A stretch of 64,000 bases of DNA from AC-32 sp963763475 (GCA_963763475.1 CAVXOR010000003.1:496001-560000), one strand, 5' to 3'. Shown: positions 8,130 to 17,106, counted from the first letter of the stretch. Program-made: numbers and translations. The notes: generated from the sequence alone by a model not told the origin.

Positions 8130-9233
8130 GTGGCCTCGACCCAGGACGCGCTCTACCGGCGCATCGACCTCGACCTCTCCTGGTCCGAGCGCGACCTCCC
8201 CGAGCGGGAGCGGACGAAGCACGTCAACCGGCTGCACCCCTACCTCGGGAAGTTCATCCCGCAGCTCGTCGAGGCGCTGCTCTTGCGCCACCTGCCGGCC
8301 GGCCGGGTGCTCGACCCGTTCGCCGGCTCGGGGACGACGCTCGTGCAGGCGCTCGAGTCGGGCTATGACGCGACCGGTGCCGACGTGGCGCCGTTCAACT
8401 GCCTGCTGATGCGCGTCAAGACGCGGGAGTACAACCCGTTCGTGCTGGAGTCGGAGCTGCGGGACGCCCTCGCGCGGCTCGACGCGTTCGAAGGCTCGCG
8501 GCCGGCGGGCGCTTCGCGGTTCATGCGCGACTGGTACGCGCCCCGGGCTGCGGCGGAGCTGCTCTTCTTCCGCTCGCTCGTCGAGGACTACGAGCACGCC
8601 GACCTGCTGCGGGTCGTGCTCGCGCGGGCGGCGCGGTCGGCCAGGCGCACGACCCATTTCGACCTCGACTTCCCGCGGAGGCCGCAGAAGACGCCGTACT
8701 GGTGCCACAAGCACCGGCACGAGTGCAAGCCGGTCGGCGAGGCGCGGCGGTTCCTGCGGCGTTACGCGCTGGACACGCTCGCCCGGGTGAAGGAGTTCGC
8801 GCGCGTGCGCGCGCGGGGACGCGAGGCTCTCGTGCTGCACGGTGACGCGCGCGAGCTCGACTTCGGGCCCGGCTTCGCCGGAGTCGTCACCTCGCCGCCG
8901 TACCCGGGGCTGATCGACTACCACGAGCAGCACCGTTACGCCTATGAGCTGCTCGGGCTGGAGGAGTTCCGCGAGCTCGAGCTCGGCAAGGGCTCCTCGA
9001 AGGCCGCCCTGGCCGCGTACGTCGAGGGCGTGGCCGCGGTCCTCGCGAACGTGCGAGGCTCGCTGCGACGCGGCGCGCCGGTCGTGATCGTGATCAACGA
9101 CCGCCGCGAGCTCTATCCAGAGATCCTGGAGCGCGCGGGCCTGCGGCTCGAGGAGCGCTACCGCCGGCACGTGAACCGCCGTACTGGCCGCCGCGCCGGC
9201 GAGTTCTTCGAAGACGTGCTCGTCGCCCGCTAG
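8130..9233 (+). CDS. orphan site-specific DNA methyltransferase (N4-C or N6-A class)
   Basis: SAM-dependent DNA methylase of about 367 residues. RLHPYLGKFIPQLVEALL leads to motif I DPFAGSGTT (62-70), and the catalytic motif IV TSPPYPG is near 254-260, followed by DYHEQHRYAYELLG and VVIVINDR. S-P-P-Y fits amino-methyltransferases acting on cytosine N4 or adenine N6. A middle segment with YWCHKHRHECKP (C, H, H, C) may bind zinc or be part of target recognition. No restriction endonuclease lies nearby. GTG 8130 is the best start before the conserved core; the open frame extends further upstream without a convincing N-terminus. Next to comM and dprA. Confidence 0.85.
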   Translation: MASTQDALYRRIDLDLSWSERDLPERERTKHVNRLHPYLGKFIPQLVEALLLRHLPAGRVLDPFAGSGTTLVQALESGYDATGADVAPFNCLLMRVKTREYNPFVLESELRDALARLDAFEGSRPAGASRFMRDWYAPRAAAELLFFRSLVEDYEHADLLRVVLARAARSARRTTHFDLDFPRRPQKTPYWCHKHRHECKPVGEARRFLRRYALDTLARVKEFARVRARGREALVLHGDARELDFGPGFAGVVTSPPYPGLIDYHEQHRYAYELLGLEEFRELELGKGSSKAALAAYVEGVAAVLANVRGSLRRGAPVVIVINDRRELYPEILERAGLRLEERYRRHVNRRTGRRAGEFFEDVLVAR

Positions 9234-9284
9234 CTGTTCCACTCTCGGCACACGGCCGTCACAGACACGTCACGAGTTCGCGCC

Positions 9285-9290
9285 TAGCTT
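9285..9290 (+). promoter_or_regulatory. -10 box of comM, leaderless arrangement
   Basis: TAGCTT ends 6 nt before the GTG at 9297. No Shine-Dalgarno is present. Confidence 0.5.
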
Positions 9291-9296
9291 GGACGT

Positions 9297-10766
9297 GTGC
9301 TCGCTCGCACGGTCACGCACGCGCTCGTGGGCCTTGACGCCCGCCGCGTCGAGGTCGAGGCACACCTGCAGCTCGGGGTGCCGGCCTTCGCGATCGTCGG
9401 CCTGGCCGACCGCGCCTGCCAGGAGGCGAAGGAGCGCGTGCGCTCAGGGATCGCGTCGGCGGAGCTGGAGTGGCCTGTGCGCCGGATCACGGTCAACCTC
9501 GCGCCGGCCGAGCTGCGTAAGGAGGGCTCCGGATTCGACCTGCCGATCGCGCTGGCCGTGCTGGCCGCCTCGCGGCAGGTGCCACCGGAGGCCCTGGGTG
9601 GGCACGCCGCGGTCGGCGAGCTCGCGCTGGACGGGCGGCTGCGACCCGTCGGCGGAGTGCTCGCGGCTGCAGAGGGCGCGCGGCAGGCCGGCTTGTCTCG
9701 ACTCCTGTGCGCGGCGGAGTGCGCCGCCGAGGCGGCGTTGGCCGGGATCGAGCCCGTGCCCGTGCACCACCTGGCGGAGGCGGTGGCCTACTTGCGCGGC
9801 GAGTGGCAGCCGCCTCCGCCCGACGAGCTCGCCGGGCCGGAGCTGAACGGCTCCGCACCGTTAGTGCCAGACCTCGCCGACGTGCGTGGCCAGGAGCGCG
9901 CCCGCAGGGCGCTGGAGCTCGCTGCTGCGGGAGGCCACAACCTGCTGCTCGCGGGGCCGCCGGGAACAGGCAAGACGATGCTGGCGCGCCGGCTGCCGGG
10001 GATCCTGCCGCGGCTGCCGGCGGACGAGGCCCTGGAGGTGACGCGAATCCATTCGGTCGCGGGCCTGTTGCCGCCTGGGCGGCCGCTCGTGTCGGTGCCG
10101 CCCTTCCGGGCGCCGCACCACACGGCCTCGGTGGCGTCCATCGTGGGCGGCGGCTCGTCCCCACGGCCTGGAGAAGCGAGCCTCGCGCATCGCGGCGTGC
10201 TCTTTCTCGACGAGCTGGCCGAGTTCCCGCGCAACGCGCTCGAGGCGCTGCGGCAGCCACTGGAGGACGGCGCGATCTCGATCGCCCGCGTTGGCGGGAG
10301 AATCGTGTTTCCCGCGCGCTTCCAGCTCGTGGCGACCATGAACCTCTGCCCGTGCGGCGCGCGCGGCGACCCGGCAGCCGAGTGCTCCTGCTCCGCCGGC
10401 CGGTTGGCCGCCTACCGGGACAAGCTCTCTCGGGCGCTGCTCGACCGCTTCGACCTCCTGGTCACGGTGCCGCGGCCCCGGGCGCGCGAGCTCGACGGCG
10501 CTGCGGGGGAACCGTCCGAGGCGGTATGCCAGAGGGTCACATCGGCGCGCGAGCGTGGTCGCGGCGGGCCACTACGGCGGTCGCGGGAGGCGAACGAGCT
10601 TCTGACCCGCGCGGTCGAGCGGCTGCCGCTGTCCGCCCGCGGCCGAGCCCGGGTCGCGCGAGTCGCGAGGACGATCGCGCTGCTCGCGGCCGCGGAGGAG
10701 GTCGGCACCGCCCACGTCGCCGAGGCGCTCTCGTATCGCTCGCCTACAGAGCTGGGCACGCCGTGA
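9297..10766 (+). CDS. comM: YifB/ComM-family Mg-chelatase-like AAA+ ATPase
   Basis: 489-residue hexameric helicase family protein; ComM promotes branch migration during natural transformation in Gram-negatives. The N-terminal Lon-like fold contains GLDARRVEVEAHL and GFDLPIALAVLAA. The AAA+ core has DVRGQERARRALELAAAGG, Walker A AGPPGTGKT, FRAPHHTAS, Walker B GVLFLDELAEFPR and MNLCPCG. The C-terminal lid ends with the family-typical helical bundle (TRAVERLPLSARGRARVARV). The stop overlaps the dprA start by 4 nt (GTGA), so the two are translationally coupled. Confidence 0.93.
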   Translation: MLARTVTHALVGLDARRVEVEAHLQLGVPAFAIVGLADRACQEAKERVRSGIASAELEWPVRRITVNLAPAELRKEGSGFDLPIALAVLAASRQVPPEALGGHAAVGELALDGRLRPVGGVLAAAEGARQAGLSRLLCAAECAAEAALAGIEPVPVHHLAEAVAYLRGEWQPPPPDELAGPELNGSAPLVPDLADVRGQERARRALELAAAGGHNLLLAGPPGTGKTMLARRLPGILPRLPADEALEVTRIHSVAGLLPPGRPLVSVPPFRAPHHTASVASIVGGGSSPRPGEASLAHRGVLFLDELAEFPRNALEALRQPLEDGAISIARVGGRIVFPARFQLVATMNLCPCGARGDPAAECSCSAGRLAAYRDKLSRALLDRFDLLVTVPRPRARELDGAAGEPSEAVCQRVTSARERGRGGPLRRSREANELLTRAVERLPLSARGRARVARVARTIALLAAAEEVGTAHVAEALSYRSPTELGTP

Positions 10767-11755
10767 GCGACCTCGTCCTGGCCGCCTTCGCGGCGGAGAC
10801 CGGTGGTCATGTGGTCGAGGAGCCGCGCGAGCGACGCTTCGAGCGCTTCCGGCGCGACTTCGACGAGGCCGGCTTCAGGGCTTCTCTCGCGGCCCGCGGG
10901 CTGCGGTTCTTCGGACGCCGCGAGCCCTCGTATCCGTCGGCGCTGCGAGAGCTCCATGACCCGCCGCCGGGGCTCTTCCTGCGCGGGTCTGGTGCAGTCG
11001 AGCTGCTCGGCCGGCGCGGCGTGGCGATCGTCGGCGCCCGGGCCAGCTCGTCGTACGGCTCGCAGGTCGCGCGGCTACTCGGGCGCGAACTAACCGCAGC
11101 GGGGCTCGCCGTGGTGAGCGGCCTCGCGCGCGGGATCGACGGCGAGGCCCACCGTGGCGCGCTCGAAGCCGACGGCCCAACCGTGGCCGTGCTCGGTTGT
11201 GGCGTCGACCGCGACTACCCGGCCGCTCACGCCCAGCTCGCCGCCCGGATCTGCGAGCAAGGGCTGGTGATCTCGGAGTACGCGCCCGGTGTCGAGCCCG
11301 CGCCCTGGCGGTTCCCAGCCCGCAACCGGATCATCGCGGGTCTGACAGCGGCAACCATCGTCGTCGAGGCGCGCGAGCGCAGCGGCGCCCTGATCACCGC
11401 CGACTTCGCACTCGAGGCCGGGCGGGAGGTCTTCGCCGTGCCCGGTGAGATCACGTCCTCGCTGTCGGCTGGGACGAACGCGCTGCTGCGCCTTGGCGCG
11501 ACGCCGCTCACGTCGACCGGCGACGTGCTCGTGGCGTTGGGAATCGACGCCGCACCCATGACTTCGCCGGGACTCGGCGAGACGCCGGCACGCGTGCTCG
11601 ACGTCCTCGTCCGCGAGCCGAGCGGGATCGATTCCCTCGTCCATGAGACCGGCCTCGACGCCGCGGCAGTGGCGACTGCGCTCGCCGAGCTCGAACTCGC
11701 GGGCGCTGTGGCCGAGGCCGACGGTCTCTACAGGGGGGTGAGGCCGCAGGGCTAG
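10763..11755 (+). CDS. dprA: DNA-processing protein DprA
   Basis: Rossmann-fold protein that binds incoming single-stranded DNA and loads RecA during transformation. The motifs GVAIVGARASSSYG, VVSGLARGIDGEAHRGAL, VLGCGVDRDYP, SEYAPG, FPARNRIIAGLT and EVFAVPGEI are all present. The C-terminal winged-helix-like domain (about 270-325) covers LDVLVREPSGIDSLVHETGL. GTG 10763 overlaps the comM stop. 330 residues, normal length. With comM this gives the standard competence/DNA-processing pair of high-GC Gram-positives. Confidence 0.95.
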   Translation: MSDLVLAAFAAETGGHVVEEPRERRFERFRRDFDEAGFRASLAARGLRFFGRREPSYPSALRELHDPPPGLFLRGSGAVELLGRRGVAIVGARASSSYGSQVARLLGRELTAAGLAVVSGLARGIDGEAHRGALEADGPTVAVLGCGVDRDYPAAHAQLAARICEQGLVISEYAPGVEPAPWRFPARNRIIAGLTAATIVVEARERSGALITADFALEAGREVFAVPGEITSSLSAGTNALLRLGATPLTSTGDVLVALGIDAAPMTSPGLGETPARVLDVLVREPSGIDSLVHETGLDAAAVATALAELELAGAVAEADGLYRGVRPQG

Positions 11756-11816
11756 GATCGCCGACATCGAGACGAGCCCGTACTGGCTAGCAGAGCCGCG
11801 AACGCCGCTTGCGGCG

Positions 11817-12905
11817 GTGGCGGACCGGTCGGCGGGACCGGTCGACGTGGCGATCGTCGGTGGCGGCGTCACGGGCTGCGCCTGCGCGCTCAGGCTTGCC
11901 GAGGGCGGCAAGCGCGTGCGTCTGTTCGAGGCACGCGAGATTGCCGGCGGCGCGAGCGGGCGAAACGGCGGCTTCGCCCTGCGCGGTGGCGCCCCCGCTT
12001 ACGACGTCGCACGCCGGGAGCTCGGCGCCGACCGCGCGCGCTCTCTGTGGGTGCTGACCGAGCGCTACCTCGACCGGCTCGAGCAGCTGGCGGGCGACTC
12101 GTTCCGCCGAACGGGCAGCCTCGGCCTGGCAGCGGATGCCGGCGAGCGGGGCGAGCTCGAGGCCGAGTACGAGGCGCTGCGCGAGGACGGCTTTGCGGTC
12201 GAGTGGCGCGACGAGCTCCGGGAGCCGCTGGCGGGTCGCTTCGACGGCGCGATCTTTCATCCGCCGGATGGGTCGCTTCAGCCTGCCCGCTGGGTTCGGC
12301 GCCTGGCAGCACGCGCCGTCGAGGCCGGCGCAGAGCTACGGGAGCACGACCGAGTCGAGTCGCTGGACGCGCTCGGCGCGGACGAGGTCGTGATCGCGAC
12401 CGACGGCTACACGCACGGCCTTGTGCCCGAGCTCGACGCGGCGATCAAGCCGACCCGCGGCCAGGTGGTCGTGACCGAGCCGCTCGAGCCGCGTGTCTTT
12501 CCCTGCCCGCATTACGCCAGGCACGGCTACGACTACTGGCAGCAGACCCCGGAGGGCCGGCTCGTCGCCGGCGGCTTCCGCGACAAGGCGCTCGACCACG
12601 AGTACACCCCGGACGAGACGACCACGCCGCTGATCCAGGGTCACCTCGAGCAGTTCGCCACCGAACTGCTCGGCGAGGCGCCTCGAATCGAGCACCGCTG
12701 GGCCGGGATCTTCGGCACGACCGAGGACCGGTTGCCGCTCGTGGGTCGTTTGCCCGAACGCGAGCACGTCTGGGTCGCGGCCGGGTACTCCGGCCACGGC
12801 AACGTGATGGGCCTGGCCTGCGGCGAGCTCGTCGCAGGCGCGATTCTCGGCGCGGCCGTTCCCGAGCTCGAGCTCTTCGATCCTTCGCGGTTGCTCGGCG
12901 GCTAG
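11817..12905 (+). CDS. FAD-dependent oxidoreductase (DAO family)
   Basis: Amine or amino-acid oxidase of the glycine oxidase/DadA class. The N-terminal Rossmann motif is VDVAIVGGGVTGCACALRL, with AREIAGGASGRNGGFALRGG as the FAD-contacting loop. The end has WAGIFGTTEDRLPLVGRL and AAGYSGHGNVMGLACGEL. 362 residues. GTG 11817 is the first standard start; the frame upstream back to 11757 encodes residues including SPYWLAEPRTP that look like a normal extension but have no standard start. The substrate cannot be inferred. Starts shortly after dprA on the same strand. Confidence 0.82.
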   Translation: MADRSAGPVDVAIVGGGVTGCACALRLAEGGKRVRLFEAREIAGGASGRNGGFALRGGAPAYDVARRELGADRARSLWVLTERYLDRLEQLAGDSFRRTGSLGLAADAGERGELEAEYEALREDGFAVEWRDELREPLAGRFDGAIFHPPDGSLQPARWVRRLAARAVEAGAELREHDRVESLDALGADEVVIATDGYTHGLVPELDAAIKPTRGQVVVTEPLEPRVFPCPHYARHGYDYWQQTPEGRLVAGGFRDKALDHEYTPDETTTPLIQGHLEQFATELLGEAPRIEHRWAGIFGTTEDRLPLVGRLPEREHVWVAAGYSGHGNVMGLACGELVAGAILGAAVPELELFDPSRLLGG

Positions 12906-13273
12906 CCCTCGCCTGGCGCCGGCACGGACTCGTCCGGCTGGAAGAGCGAGAAGCGATTGCCCTCGGTGTCCACACAACGCGCGAACCAGCCGATGCTTGG
13001 AATCGGCTGTTTGTCGTCGGCCGACCCGCCGAGCTCGCGCGCCTTCGCGATCGAGGCGTCGATGTCGGAGGTGCCGAAGTAGACGACCGGCCCCGAGCCG
13101 GCGGTGTCAGCGTCGGGGTAGATCGCCCCGCCGGGCTCGTTCCCGTCGAGCATGTGGTACTCGACCGGCCCCTCCCAGCCCTGAAACTTCCACCCGAAGA
13201 GCGATTTCCAGAACTGCATCGCGCGCCCCGCGTCCTCTGCCGGGAGCTCGAAGTGCACCACCTGACCGTCCAT
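12902..13273 (-). CDS. VOC-family (glyoxalase/bleomycin-resistance-like) protein
   Basis: 123-residue vicinal-oxygen-chelate fold protein with two beta-alpha-beta-beta-beta halves. The first half starts VVHFELPAEDAGRAMQFWK, the second contains VVYFGTSDIDASIAKARELG and ends FARCVDTEGNRFSLFQ. ATG 13273 has GGAGG 4 nt upstream, better than the earlier frame start at 13300. Candidate metal ligands are the His in HFEL and the Glu in DTEGN. Substrate unknown. Convergent with the FAD oxidoreductase, overlapping by 4 nt. Confidence 0.82.
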   Translation of the reverse strand: MDGQVVHFELPAEDAGRAMQFWKSLFGWKFQGWEGPVEYHMLDGNEPGGAIYPDADTAGSGPVVYFGTSDIDASIAKARELGGSADDKQPIPSIGWFARCVDTEGNRFSLFQPDESVPAPGEG

Positions 13274-13312
13274 CACGCCTCCTTGGCTCGACCTCGCCAA
13301 GCCTAACGAGCG

Positions 13313-14242
13313 CTAGAGCTCGAGCACGGGCAAGTCGAGCTCGTCGCGCCGCTCGAGAGCCGCGAGCGCGATCGCGAGATCCTGGATCGCCAGGCCGGTG
13401 GAGTCGAACGTCGTGATCTCGTCGTCTCCACGGCGGCCTTCTGCGTCGCCCGCGAGCACGGCTCCCAGCTCGGTCACCTGCTCGCGCGCAAGGGCACCTG
13501 CCTCGAAACCGTGAGCGAGCTCGCCGTTGTGACTCGCCTGCTCCCAGTCGTCGCAGAAGACGTGGGTCCGAACGAGCTCGTCGACCGCGATCTCCGCCTT
13601 GCCTGGCCCGTCGGCGCCCATCAGGCTGACGTGCTGTCCTGGCCTGAGCGAGCCGGCGGGAAAGAGCACCTCGTGACCCGGCGTGACCGTGACGACCACG
13701 TCTGCCGTTAGGGCCTCCTCCCGCGACCGCGCGACCTCGGCGCTCAGCTCCTCTGCGGCGGCATTGGCGCGGGACTCGTCGACGTCCCAGAGCAGCACGC
13801 CCGCCCCGGCCGCGATGAACGTGCGCGCCGCGGCCCGGCCGTTCACCCCGATGCCGATGACAGCGGCGGTCCCCGGACGGCCGAGCGTGAGGGCGGAGAG
13901 CACCGCCGCCGCGCCGGTCCGGAGCGCTGTCACGGCGGCGGCGTCGAGCACGGCAACGAGCGACCCGTCGGACGCGTCCGAGAGCAGCACCAACCCGGTG
14001 ACCGTCGGCAGTCCCCGGGCCGGGTTGCCAGGAAAGGACGTCACCCATTTCAACGCCGCGTGGCCGCCCCCGAGCGCGGGCATCGCCCGGAAGTCGCCTG
14101 CCGGATAGGCGGGCACGTAGACCTTCGGCGGCATCGTCCACTCGCCGCGTGCGTAGGCGACGAAGGCGTCGCGCACCGCCTCGAGCGCGCGCTGTGGCGA
14201 GACGGCCGCCTCGACGTCGCGGCCCGAGAGGAACGGAACCAC
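13313..14242 (-). CDS. ornithine cyclodeaminase/mu-crystallin-family NAD(P) enzyme
   Basis: 309-residue member of the OCD/mu-crystallin family, which includes ornithine cyclodeaminase, ketimine reductase and alanine dehydrogenase. Seen are VPFLSGRDVEAAVSPQRALE, VTGLVLLSDASDGSLVAVLD, the TALRTGAAAVLSAL segment, a Rossmann motif AVIGIGVNGRAAARTF, and VVTVTPGHEVLFPAG. GTG 14242 overlaps the pntB stop (TAGTG), so it is the last gene of the pnt operon. The coupling to transhydrogenase suggests an NADPH-linked reaction, but the substrate is unknown. Confidence 0.82.
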   Translation of the reverse strand: MVPFLSGRDVEAAVSPQRALEAVRDAFVAYARGEWTMPPKVYVPAYPAGDFRAMPALGGGHAALKWVTSFPGNPARGLPTVTGLVLLSDASDGSLVAVLDAAAVTALRTGAAAVLSALTLGRPGTAAVIGIGVNGRAAARTFIAAGAGVLLWDVDESRANAAAEELSAEVARSREEALTADVVVTVTPGHEVLFPAGSLRPGQHVSLMGADGPGKAEIAVDELVRTHVFCDDWEQASHNGELAHGFEAGALAREQVTELGAVLAGDAEGRRGDDEITTFDSTGLAIQDLAIALAALERRDELDLPVLEL

Positions 14243-15636
14243 TAGAGCCCTTTGACGTCTTCGATCAGCTTCGTGATCGACTCCTTCGCGTCGCCGAACA
14301 GCATCACCGTCTTCGGATTGAAGAAGAGCGGGTTCTCGATGCCGGCGAAGCCGGGATTCATGCTCCGCTTGAGCACGACCACCGACTGCGCCTGGTCGAC
14401 GTTCAGGATCGGCATGCCGTAGATCGGGCTGCCTTCGTTGTTGCGTGCGTCGGGGTTGACGACGTCGTTCGCGCCTACGACCAGCACCACGTCCGTCCGG
14501 CCGAACTCCGGGTTCGCCTCGTCCATCTCCTTCAGCTGCGGATACGGCACGTTCGCCTCGGCGAGCAGCACGTTCATGTGCCCGGGCATGCGCCCGGCGA
14601 CCGGGTGGATGGCGTAGGAGACCTCGACGCCCTTCTCCTCGAGCAGGTCGGCCAGCTGGCGGACGTCGTGCTGCGCCTGCGCGACGGCCAGCCCATAGCC
14701 GGGCACGAAGAAAACCTTCTGCGCGTAGGCGAGCATCACTGCGACGTCCTCGGCGCCCGCGCTGCGCACCGAGCCCCCGTCGCTCCCCGCGGCGACCGCC
14801 GCCGCCGATTCGCTCACCTGCCCGAACGCTCCGAAGAGGACGTTCGCGATCGAGCGGTTCATCGCCCGTCCCATCAAGATCGTCAGCAGCGTCCCCGAGG
14901 CACCGACGAGCATGCCGGCCACGATCAGCACGTTGTTCTCGAGCTCGAAGCCGCTCGCTGCGACCGCGAGCCCGGTGAAGGCGTTCAGCAGCGAGATCAC
15001 GACCGGCATGTCGGCGCCGCCGATCGGGAGCACGAAGAGCACTCCGAACAGCAGCGAGGCGGCGACGAGCGCCCAGAGCAGCCATTCGCTCTGGGCGCCG
15101 CTGACGAGCGCAACTCCCGAGCCGGCGCCGACCAGCAGGACCACCCCGTTCACGAACTGCTGCCCCGGGTAGGTGATCGGCCGCCCGCCGATCAACTCCT
15201 GCAGCTTCGCGAACGCCACCATCGAGCCGGAGAACGAGATCGCGCCGATCAGCGCCGAGAGCACGATCGCAAGCGAGATGTCGACCTTCGGCGCGCCGGG
15301 CTCGGGAAGGATCCGGTGCACCTCGGCAAGCGCGATCAGCGCTGCGGCTCCGCCGCCGACGCCGTTGAACAGCGCCACCATCTGCGGCATCGCCGTCATC
15401 TTCACGCGACGTGCCGCGACCGCCCCGAAAGCTCCGCCGATCAGCATCCCGACCGCGATCGCCCACCAGCTCGTGGTGCCGATCTTGATCCAGGTGACGA
15501 CGACGGCGACGAGCATCCCGACCGCGCCGATCTGGTTGCCCCGCCTTGCGTGCGCGGGGTTGGAGAGAAAGCGCAGCGCGAGGATGAACGAGACGATCGG
15601 GATCAGGTAGAGCAGGTTCGCGAGGTTGGTGCTCAT
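14242..15636 (-). CDS. pntB: NAD(P) transhydrogenase subunit beta
   Basis: Proton-translocating transhydrogenase beta subunit, 464 residues. The N-terminal part holds about eight membrane helices (YLIPIVSFILALRFL onwards, through VVLLVGAGSGVALVSG and LLFGVLFVLPIGGADMPVV). The C-terminal NADP-binding domain III has VFFVPGYGLAVAQAQHDV, HPVAGRMPGHMNVLLAEA, VLVVGANDVVNPDA and MPILNVDQAQ. ATG 15636 overlaps the pntAB stop. All parts of a functional subunit are present. Confidence 0.95.
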   Translation of the reverse strand: MSTNLANLLYLIPIVSFILALRFLSNPAHARRGNQIGAVGMLVAVVVTWIKIGTTSWWAIAVGMLIGGAFGAVAARRVKMTAMPQMVALFNGVGGGAAALIALAEVHRILPEPGAPKVDISLAIVLSALIGAISFSGSMVAFAKLQELIGGRPITYPGQQFVNGVVLLVGAGSGVALVSGAQSEWLLWALVAASLLFGVLFVLPIGGADMPVVISLLNAFTGLAVAASGFELENNVLIVAGMLVGASGTLLTILMGRAMNRSIANVLFGAFGQVSESAAAVAAGSDGGSVRSAGAEDVAVMLAYAQKVFFVPGYGLAVAQAQHDVRQLADLLEEKGVEVSYAIHPVAGRMPGHMNVLLAEANVPYPQLKEMDEANPEFGRTDVVLVVGANDVVNPDARNNEGSPIYGMPILNVDQAQSVVVLKRSMNPGFAGIENPLFFNPKTVMLFGDAKESITKLIEDVKGL

Positions 15637-15971
15637 GCGCCGTTCTGGCCGTCGCGGGAGGGGTCAGCCCCCTTCGCGGGCTCGCGCCGCTTGAACATCT
15701 CGAGCATGCGGTCGGTGACGACGAAGCCGCCGACGACGTTCGCCGAGCCGAGCACGACGGCGAGGAAGCCGACGATCCAGTCGAAGGTGTCCTTGTGCGG
15801 TGCGCCGAGGACCACCATGGCCCCGACGACGACGATGCCGTGGATCGCGTTCGTGCCCGACATGAGAGGCGTGTGCAGCAGCGTCGGCACCTTCGAGATC
15901 ACCTCGAAGCCGAGGAAGATCGCGAGCACGAGGATGGTCAGCTCGAAGACGAGCAGCGCGTTGTGACTCAC
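15633..15971 (-). CDS. pntAB: NAD(P) transhydrogenase subunit alpha, membrane part
   Basis: Separate domain II segment of the alpha subunit, as in three-gene pnt operons (for example Rhodospirillum). It has three to four helices: LLVFELTILVLAIFLGFEVIS, IHGIVVVGAMVVLGA and WIVGFLAVVLGSANVVGGFVV, then DRMLEMFKRR typical of the family end. GTG 15971 overlaps the pntAA stop by 4 nt. 112 residues. The upstream in-frame ATG at 16001 lies inside pntAA and is less likely. Confidence 0.93.
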   Translation of the reverse strand: MSHNALLVFELTILVLAIFLGFEVISKVPTLLHTPLMSGTNAIHGIVVVGAMVVLGAPHKDTFDWIVGFLAVVLGSANVVGGFVVTDRMLEMFKRREPAKGADPSRDGQNGA

Positions 15972-17056
15972 GCGGGCACTTCCTGCTTGCGGGTCACGCA
16001 CGCGCCTGCCGTGATCTCGTCCTCCCAGTCGAGCGCCAGCGTCCCCTCCGGGGCCAGCTGGTTCAGCAGCGCGGCGACGTTGCGCGCGTACAGCTGGCTG
16101 GCATGGAACGGCATCGTGCTCGGCAGGTTCGTGAAGCCGACGATCGTCACGCCCTCGCGCACGACCTCCTCGCCGGGCTCGGTCAGCTCGCAGTTGCCAC
16201 CCGCCTCCGCGGCCAGGTCGACCACGACCGAGCCTGGCCGCATCGCCGCGACCGCGCTCGCCGGGATCAGCCGCGGCGCCGGCCGGCCGGGGATCAGGGC
16301 CGTCGTGATCACGACGTCGAACTCCGTCAACCGTGCTTCCAGCTCCTCCTGCTGCTGCCGCTGCTGATCCTCGGTCAGCTCGGCCGCGTAGCCGCCCGAG
16401 GTCTCCTCGCCGACGATGCCCAGGTCGAGCCAGTTGGCGCCGAGGCTCTCGATCTGCTCGCGAACGACCGGCCGGACGTCGAACCCCGTCACGACCGCAC
16501 CCAGCCGCCGCCCGGTCGCCACGGCCTGGAGGCCCGCCACGCCGGCGCCCAGGACGAGCACCTTCGCCGGCGCGACCGTGCCGGCAGCGGTCATCAGCAT
16601 CGGGAAGAATTTCGGCAGCCGCTCGGCTGCCAGGAGCGTCGCCTTGTAGCCGGAGACCGTCGCCTGCGAGGAGAGCGCGTCCATCGACTGGGCGCGCGTG
16701 ATCCGCGGGATCGACTCCATCGCGAACGCGATCACGCCGCGCTGGGCGAGCCGCTCGATTCCCTCCGGGTCGGTCAGCGGCTGCAGGAAGCCGATCAGCA
16801 CCTGGCCGTCGCGCAGCCGGCCCAGCTCCTCGTCGCTCGGCTTCTGCACCTTCACGACTCCTTCGGCCTCCGCCCAGTCGTCAACCAGCCGCGCACCGGC
16901 TTCCTCGTAGGCCGCATCCGGGAACGACGCCGCCTCGCCGGCGCCGCGCTGCACGAGCACCTCGAAGCCGGCCGGGACGAGCTTGCCGACGACCTCCGGC
17001 ACGAGCGCCACGCGCCGCTCGCCGGCCGCCGTCTCTCTCGGGACCCCGATCCGCAT
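15968..17056 (-). CDS. pntAA: NAD(P) transhydrogenase subunit alpha, soluble part
   Basis: NAD(H)-binding domain I of proton-pumping transhydrogenase, 362 residues. It starts MRIGVPRETAAGERRVALVP, with PSDEELGRLRDGQVLIGFLQ and FAMESIPRITRAQSMDALSS, then the NAD fold KVLVLGAGVAGLQAVATGRR and GFDVRPVVREQIESLGA. Near the end are AAMRPGSVVVDLAAEAGGN and GFTNLPSTMP. A TAGCAT box sits 9 nt before the ATG. First gene of a pntAA-pntAB-pntB-OCD operon. The enzyme links NADH oxidation and the proton gradient to NADPH supply. Confidence 0.95.
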   Translation of the reverse strand: MRIGVPRETAAGERRVALVPEVVGKLVPAGFEVLVQRGAGEAASFPDAAYEEAGARLVDDWAEAEGVVKVQKPSDEELGRLRDGQVLIGFLQPLTDPEGIERLAQRGVIAFAMESIPRITRAQSMDALSSQATVSGYKATLLAAERLPKFFPMLMTAAGTVAPAKVLVLGAGVAGLQAVATGRRLGAVVTGFDVRPVVREQIESLGANWLDLGIVGEETSGGYAAELTEDQQRQQQEELEARLTEFDVVITTALIPGRPAPRLIPASAVAAMRPGSVVVDLAAEAGGNCELTEPGEEVVREGVTIVGFTNLPSTMPFHASQLYARNVAALLNQLAPEGTLALDWEDEITAGACVTRKQEVPA

Positions 17057-17106
17057 GCCGCGGGCATGCTATTCCGTCGCGCGGCCGCGAATATCCTCCA
17101 CCGGCG

